Below are positions 50,008 through 54,067 of a DNA stretch of 54,067 bases, one piece after another. The position numbers and the translations under genes were made by a program. Source of the DNA: a virus. The notes under the pieces were generated by a model that saw nothing but the letters and a program-made list of their open reading frames with translations, was not told the origin of the DNA and ran no database searches. How positions within the stretch are numbered: position 1 is the stretch's first letter; every line of letters starts with the position of its first letter. The stretch is from positions 1-54,067 of the IMG/VR virus record IMGVR_UViG_3300033153_006334, one strand, 5' to 3'.

Positions 50008-50235
50008 TTATCTAAAACACTCTGCTGGTGTTCTTTTTATAATTCTTTTGGCTATTTTAAATGCTCTCATTTGAGTTCTATCCCAACTCAAAACACTTTC
50101 TAAAAGAAAGGTGGTGTCCCCATCTTTTCTTTTTAAAATAATTTCTGTTTCAACATCCCTAATAGGCACATCAAGAATGCAGTTAAACGCTGCCAAAAAC
50201 TGAGATTTATTGTGTACTATACATTTTTGATTCAT
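50008..50235 (-). CDS. small hypothetical protein
   Basis: A 75-residue protein after AAAAGGAG. It has a short hydrophobic start, a strand pair (ETEIILKRKDGDTTFLLES) and a basic end with RIIKRTP. No family is recognised. It lies between the clamp loader and the helical protein of the replication block, with 12-base gaps on both sides. Confidence 0.6.
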   Translation of the reverse strand: MNQKCIVHNKSQFLAAFNCILDVPIRDVETEIILKRKDGDTTFLLESVLSWDRTQMRAFKIAKRIIKRTPAECFR

Positions 50236-50247
50236 ATCTTACTCCTT

Positions 50248-51213
50248 TTAGAATGGGATATCGTCTTCGCTCTGTTCCTGACACGCAAAGAAGCAACCTA
50301 ATGTCACTCCTGCTTTGCCAGTGTACATAAAACTGTCGGTAAAACATGCAATGATACTTGCGAGTCCAGTAGGAACACCAACATGATTTAACATTACTGT
50401 ATTAAGATAGCCAAGTATTGCATATCGTATTGATTCTGGCTCCCCTTTCAGATTCTTTAAGAGCTTTCTTATCTTTGTCCATTTATTTATAACGGATAAT
50501 TTTGGGTCAATCAATGCTTTGCATATTTCTTTTATAGAAGACTCGGACACGATAAGATTTTCAACGGCATCTATTGCCTTTTCTTCGTCTTCCATATCAA
50601 TCACACCATCAAATAGAGACAGAGCTTGTCCTGCACTTCCCCAACATGACTTGGCAATCTTTCTTATCACACCTATTTTATATTCCTTTTCTTCTTTTCC
50701 TGCAACTGTCTTGAGCAATCGAATAACTTGACTTCGTATTAATGGCTTCAGTTCAATTTCATGGCAACGTCTTCGGATTGCTTTGAGTGTATTTGGCTTG
50801 ATAGTTGACGGCTCAGAAGTGCATAAAACAAAGTGTGCATGTTCTGGTGGCTCTTCAAGTAGTTTTAAAAGAGCTTCCAGTGCGGGACCAGTTATCATGT
50901 GACATTCATCCAACAGATATAATTTTTTGTCACCTGCCATTGGAGCGTAGACAACATTCTCAGCTATCTTTCGTATCGTATCAATACCACGAGTGTTTGC
51001 TGTGTTGTATTCGTAGAAGTCTGCTCCTGATACTTCAAGATATTCTTTTATAATTCTTGCAAGGGTAGTCTTTCCACCTCCGGGCAGTCCGGTGAAGAAA
51101 AAGCTTGAGGGAATATCAACTCTCTCAAGGACAGAGCCAAGACTTTCAATTGCTGTTTCATTTCCGACAAAATCTTCCAGTGTTTTTGGTCTGTGTTTAA
51201 TTTGTAGTGTCAT
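50248..51213 (-). CDS. DNA polymerase clamp loader ATPase (RFC/DnaX-like)
   Basis: A 321-residue AAA+ protein. Walker A is GLPGGGKTT at 42-50, Walker B with DECH at about 102-105, and sensor-1 like LCTSEPSTI follows at about residue 130. It has the SRC-like segment RRCHEI near residue 150. The C-terminal domain is helical, as in clamp loaders that place the sliding clamp on primed DNA. No sliding clamp gene is seen in the window. It overlaps the upstream small gene by 17 bases. Confidence 0.85.
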   Translation of the reverse strand: MTLQIKHRPKTLEDFVGNETAIESLGSVLERVDIPSSFFFTGLPGGGKTTLARIIKEYLEVSGADFYEYNTANTRGIDTIRKIAENVVYAPMAGDKKLYLLDECHMITGPALEALLKLLEEPPEHAHFVLCTSEPSTIKPNTLKAIRRRCHEIELKPLIRSQVIRLLKTVAGKEEKEYKIGVIRKIAKSCWGSAGQALSLFDGVIDMEDEEKAIDAVENLIVSESSIKEICKALIDPKLSVINKWTKIRKLLKNLKGEPESIRYAILGYLNTVMLNHVGVPTGLASIIACFTDSFMYTGKAGVTLGCFFACQEQSEDDIPF

Positions 51214-51427
51214 TGTTTTTTGCCTCTATAATTTTTGCATGTTGCTTGCAGTATAATCCTTCCACACCGTAACCCATTTTGCGTGAGCATTGACAAAAAT
51301 ATCCAAAACTGATGCTGATTTCATATGCACAGTGCCCCTCTCTCCATTTGGTTCCTTTTGGATTTCCTGCCCACCTACCATATAAATATTGTCTCGCCTC
51401 TTTTCTTGTTTTTGGAAAATCAATCAT
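51197..51427 (-). CDS. small Cys/His metal-binding protein
   Basis: A 76-residue protein. Cys and His fall in the order GHCAYE, FCQCSRKMG and LYCKQHAK, a spacing that suggests a zinc site. Small proteins with the same words (YG.WAGNPKG, QCSRK.G.G, YCKQHA) occur in phages, and their role is not known to me. It starts in the TAATG overlap with the 47-residue gene. Confidence 0.6.
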   Translation of the reverse strand: MIDFPKTRKEARQYLYGRWAGNPKGTKWREGHCAYEISISFGYFCQCSRKMGYGVEGLYCKQHAKIIEAKNNDTTN

Positions 51428-51570
51428 TATACCTCCTCCACATCATGCTTTTCTTTATGGCGTTTGATAACTTTACCATTAGATAGTTTAACTAATATAG
51501 TCTTGTCATTTTCCTTGACCACTTCTCCTCTCACATTCTTTTTACTTCCCAAATTGAAAGTTACTGTCAT
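51427..51570 (-). CDS. 47-residue SH3-like protein
   Basis: A short gene with AAAGGAGG before ATG 51570 and a TAATG overlap with the next gene. It is 47 residues, with the strand order TVTFNLGSKKNVRGEVVK, then ILVKLSNGKVIKRHKEKHD, which resembles a small SH3-like barrel. The codon start, ribosome site and overlaps on both sides support it as a real gene. The function is unknown, possibly nucleic-acid binding. Confidence 0.65.
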   Translation of the reverse strand: MTVTFNLGSKKNVRGEVVKENDKTILVKLSNGKVIKRHKEKHDVEEV

Positions 51571-51779
51571 CTAATTACACCTCCTTTATTGATTCGTTTT
51601 TTAATATCTCGATAACTTTTCCTTATTCCAGTACAAACTATATTGGTTCTCATTCTGTTTGTAACAAGTCCTTTTGTTTTTTCTTTACTTCCCCATGAGT
51701 ACTGTCTTCCCATGATATTGTCTGCTCCAACATCATAACCAATTTCCTGTCTGATTTTCTTTGCACGACCGCTGTTCAT
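51567..51779 (-). CDS. small basic hypothetical protein
   Basis: ATG 51779 overlaps the lipoprotein stop (ATGA) and follows AAAGGAAA. It gives 70 residues that are rich in Lys, Arg and Gly with no clear motif. A longer reading from 51833 would overlap the lipoprotein gene by 58 bases. The basic content suggests binding to nucleic acid. No family is recognised. Confidence 0.6.
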   Translation of the reverse strand: MNSGRAKKIRQEIGYDVGADNIMGRQYSWGSKEKTKGLVTNRMRTNIVCTGIRKSYRDIKKRINKGGVIR

Positions 51780-51982
51780 TGTGGTTTTCCTTTCTTTGGG
51801 ATGCATTGAATATGAAGGATTGTCCCATCCCAAAAACTTCTTGTTAGTTCTGTGTCCATTCCTGCTTCCTCACATTTTTTGTGTTGCAAAATAGTTTCTT
51901 CGGAAGTCATTGGTTTTGGATGCCTTGCTTCACCACACCCAATTACAATAGCCATTAGTACAAATAGAATAATTATTTTCAT
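51776..51982 (-). CDS. small lipoprotein
   Basis: A 68-residue protein beginning with a hydrophobic signal (MKIIILFVLMA) and a lipobox IVIGC, so Cys16 would be lipidated. The mature part has two more Cys and is mixed. Phage lipoproteins of this size, such as T5 Llp, can block a receptor and exclude a second infection. That is the most likely idea, but there is no sequence match to prove it. It overlaps the polymerase end by four bases (ATGA). Confidence 0.65.
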   Translation of the reverse strand: MKIIILFVLMAIVIGCGEARHPKPMTSEETILQHKKCEEAGMDTELTRSFWDGTILHIQCIPKKGKPQ

Positions 51983-54027
51983 TTTCTCACATCCTTTTTG
52001 TCATACCATGTCCCATCTATTTCTGTTATTTCGTGGTCTATTCTAAGTGGCACAATAATCCAATCAAATTCTTTTCGGACTCTCACTGTGCCAATATCAT
52101 TGATAAGATAAATTATCTCTTCCTCTTCAGGCGGATACAAGTCGTTCACAATCGAGTCATATATTTGACCAATTATTTTTGTTTTGAGCTTTCGCTTTTC
52201 CATTTCTTTTAGCAGTTCTATCAATGTCCACAACAATATATGAAAGGCAGTTCCCTGTGCTTGATAGTTAGTGCAATCATTCTTTGCCAAGTATCCTCTA
52301 AAGACAAAGCCAAGATGTGTTTCTATAAATCCTTGCTTTCGATACAGTTTGTTTATTTTTTCTTTCCATTTTTTATAGTGAGGGAATCTCTCGTCCCAAA
52401 ATACTCTTTCTACTTCCTTGCAATGTTCCACAAAGGCATTATAATTATTAACACCTTTCTTTCTCAAGTGCTGTCCTAATGTTATGCCCGAATCTAATTT
52501 AAGTTTAATGCAGTTGTCCCATAGATTCTTTGCACATGAGCCATACCAATCTCCGTAGAACTCAGGAAAGACCCATTGGTTCTTTGCATAGAATCGAATC
52601 TTTTTTGTGACTTCCTTTTGTTTCAGCTTCCACAAATCAGCAGCAGAATCCCTATGCATGTCAGAGGCAGTGTCAGTAACATATTTTATTAGATTCTTGT
52701 CCATGTTATAACAAGTACTCGTAGTCACTTCTATACCACTGAAGTCACTCTCAAGAATCTTCCATCCTTTTGATGGGATGATGCCTGAACGAGTATATTT
52801 TTTTGCCTCTTCATCTCTCTTTGGAATGTTTGCAAAGTTTGGTCTGTCTGTGCTTGGTCTATATGTCACAGGAATATTTAAGTTGGACATTGGGTGCATT
52901 TTGCCATTATATGTCTCTCGCTTAAACTGGGCAACGTATGTACCTCTAACTTTCTCTAATTTTCTGAAGAGCAATAATTTCTCAGCGAATGGTGAATTTA
53001 TCTTGGCAATTGCATCTTTATCTGTTGAGTAACTTCCTTTTGTTGTTAATATCTTTGGTAGTTTTAGGATATCATAGAACAATTGTCCTAAATCCTTTCC
53101 CGAAGTGTTGCTCAACGTTCTCCCCGTCTTATCTCGAAAGAGTTTGGCTTCTTTTCCTTCGTTCAGATACTTTTCAAGCTTGGCAATCTTCCTGTCCAAC
53201 TCTCCTGTTCCTTCTTTTGTAGATAAGGAATTGTAATATTCTTCATTGATACATATACCATTTTGTTCAACTTTAGATAAAGCTAACGTCCCATCATGTA
53301 GTAAATAATATGCATCAATCATCTTCTTTTTATCTGTGGGACCAATCATATAGTCTTCTTCAAATTGTGGTAACTGTATTTCTTTAAACAACTTGCGACA
53401 AAACAAGGAATCCAAACCACCATAATGAAGCACATCTTCAAGTGGTGCTTGTTCGATTTTATTAAAAGCGTTGGAGTTCTGAGCTTTCAAAAATCTTTTT
53501 ACTTTCGCATCATAAGGAAAGAAACCAAAATTAATGTAAGTTTGAAAGTTCAAGGAAGTATACGCTGAACGATTATCAAGAATGTGTGCAGCAAGCATCG
53601 TATCCCAAAACCATCCTTTGATTTTAACGTTCAATAATGTTGATGACCATACATCCTCAAACTTGATGTTATGAGCTATCTTGCCGATGTCAGGATTTTG
53701 TAGTATCTTTCGCCATCTCTTTCTTATCTGTTTGAACATTAGAGGAGACCAGTGGTCTTTATAATCGAAAGGAAAAGAGAAGGCTTCATCCCCACAGCAA
53801 ACAGAGATTGTGGATATCTTGTGTCCGGGAGCGTATGGTTTGAGCCCAGTTGTTTCATAGTCAAATGCTAAATGTTCTGGTTCTTTTTCAAGAATGTCAT
53901 CCAGTACATCACAAACAGAATCAAAATCATACAAGTAGGTAACTTGTTTATTTTCATCCTGAAATGTAAACGGCTCTAATGTCAATGCCTCCGCAGCGTT
54001 CTTTACATCACGCATCCAACAGGACAC
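51979..54027 (-). CDS. family A DNA polymerase with 3'-5' exonuclease domain
   Basis: The 682-residue reading starts at GTG 54027. The same frame stays open for a further 13 codons to the window edge, so the gene may be longer. The exonuclease domain has DYETTGL with Asp56 and Glu58, HNIKFED at 119-125 and a YGGLD element. The polymerase domain has motif A LESDFSGIEV near 425, the KKIRFYAKNQ segment of motif B, and motif C QIYDSIVND near 622. The Asp-Ser form in motif C differs from the usual His-Asp-Glu. It would be the replicative polymerase of the phage. Confidence 0.88.
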   Translation of the reverse strand: MSCWMRDVKNAAEALTLEPFTFQDENKQVTYLYDFDSVCDVLDDILEKEPEHLAFDYETTGLKPYAPGHKISTISVCCGDEAFSFPFDYKDHWSPLMFKQIRKRWRKILQNPDIGKIAHNIKFEDVWSSTLLNVKIKGWFWDTMLAAHILDNRSAYTSLNFQTYINFGFFPYDAKVKRFLKAQNSNAFNKIEQAPLEDVLHYGGLDSLFCRKLFKEIQLPQFEEDYMIGPTDKKKMIDAYYLLHDGTLALSKVEQNGICINEEYYNSLSTKEGTGELDRKIAKLEKYLNEGKEAKLFRDKTGRTLSNTSGKDLGQLFYDILKLPKILTTKGSYSTDKDAIAKINSPFAEKLLLFRKLEKVRGTYVAQFKRETYNGKMHPMSNLNIPVTYRPSTDRPNFANIPKRDEEAKKYTRSGIIPSKGWKILESDFSGIEVTTSTCYNMDKNLIKYVTDTASDMHRDSAADLWKLKQKEVTKKIRFYAKNQWVFPEFYGDWYGSCAKNLWDNCIKLKLDSGITLGQHLRKKGVNNYNAFVEHCKEVERVFWDERFPHYKKWKEKINKLYRKQGFIETHLGFVFRGYLAKNDCTNYQAQGTAFHILLWTLIELLKEMEKRKLKTKIIGQIYDSIVNDLYPPEEEEIIYLINDIGTVRVRKEFDWIIVPLRIDHEITEIDGTWYDKKDVRK

Positions 54028-54067
54028 AAGATTTTTATCCTTGCTGCTCCGAATAATATAAGACGGA

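Overview
This window is part of a tailed double-stranded DNA bacteriophage genome with a long non-contractile (siphovirus-type) tail. The order of genes shows this: small head-tail joining proteins, a tail tube protein, a frameshifted tail assembly chaperone pair, a 1319-residue tape measure protein, distal tail and tail tip proteins, then fibres. No sheath or baseplate wedge genes, integrase, repressor, tRNA or CRISPR array was found. The DNA is AT-rich, with strong AAGGAGG-type ribosome binding sites and many ATGA or TAATG gene junctions. The host cannot be named from this sequence. Exported proteins, a lipoprotein and a truncated CFI-type C-terminus would fit a diderm bacterium, but this is weak evidence.

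The first 40.15 kb is transcribed rightward. Positions 1-4922 hold head-tail and tail tube genes, and 4925-14471 the tape measure, distal tail, tail tip and a beta-propeller fibre. Positions 14511-25094 hold thirteen genes for making or modifying glycans: seven glycosyltransferase-like proteins, four SAM methyltransferases, a deoxysugar-type C-methyltransferase and a sulfotransferase. Positions 25100-39378 hold fibre-like, exported and accessory proteins, including a 486-residue protein that is almost entirely Ser and Thr. Positions 39391-40149 hold a 3TM holin and a small membrane protein. The last 14 kb is transcribed leftward and converges on the first block near 40.16 kb. It encodes a family A DNA polymerase, clamp loader ATPase, single-stranded DNA-binding protein, RecA, a 5'-3' exonuclease split by a frameshift, a Rad50 split into two genes around its Mre11 partner, a PD-(D/E)XK nuclease, an Hc1-type histone-like protein, a membrane-anchored lytic transglycosylase and several small proteins.

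The most striking feature joins two parts of the late block. Tracts of Thr and Ser recur at the C-termini or in linkers of many virion genes: the partial gene at 1-17 and the genes at 770, 3519, 9618, 27289, 29012 and 37040. Several end in the same Thr-run-Ala-stop form. The same late gene set carries the glycan cluster, and one of its enzymes (24168-25094) resembles the polypeptide GalNAc-transferases that start mucin-type O-glycosylation. My inference is that this phage builds a mucin-like, methylated and possibly sulfated glycan coat on its own tail tube, tip and fibres. The sequence makes this plausible but does not prove it.

Other points of note are a canonical A AAA AAC slippery site in the tail chaperone gene, two structured RNA candidates just upstream of replication genes (one with a pseudoknot arrangement before recA), a 13-bp tandem duplication that shifts the frame of a membrane protein gene, signal peptides on three proteins of the fibre region, and small genes of 47-56 residues.
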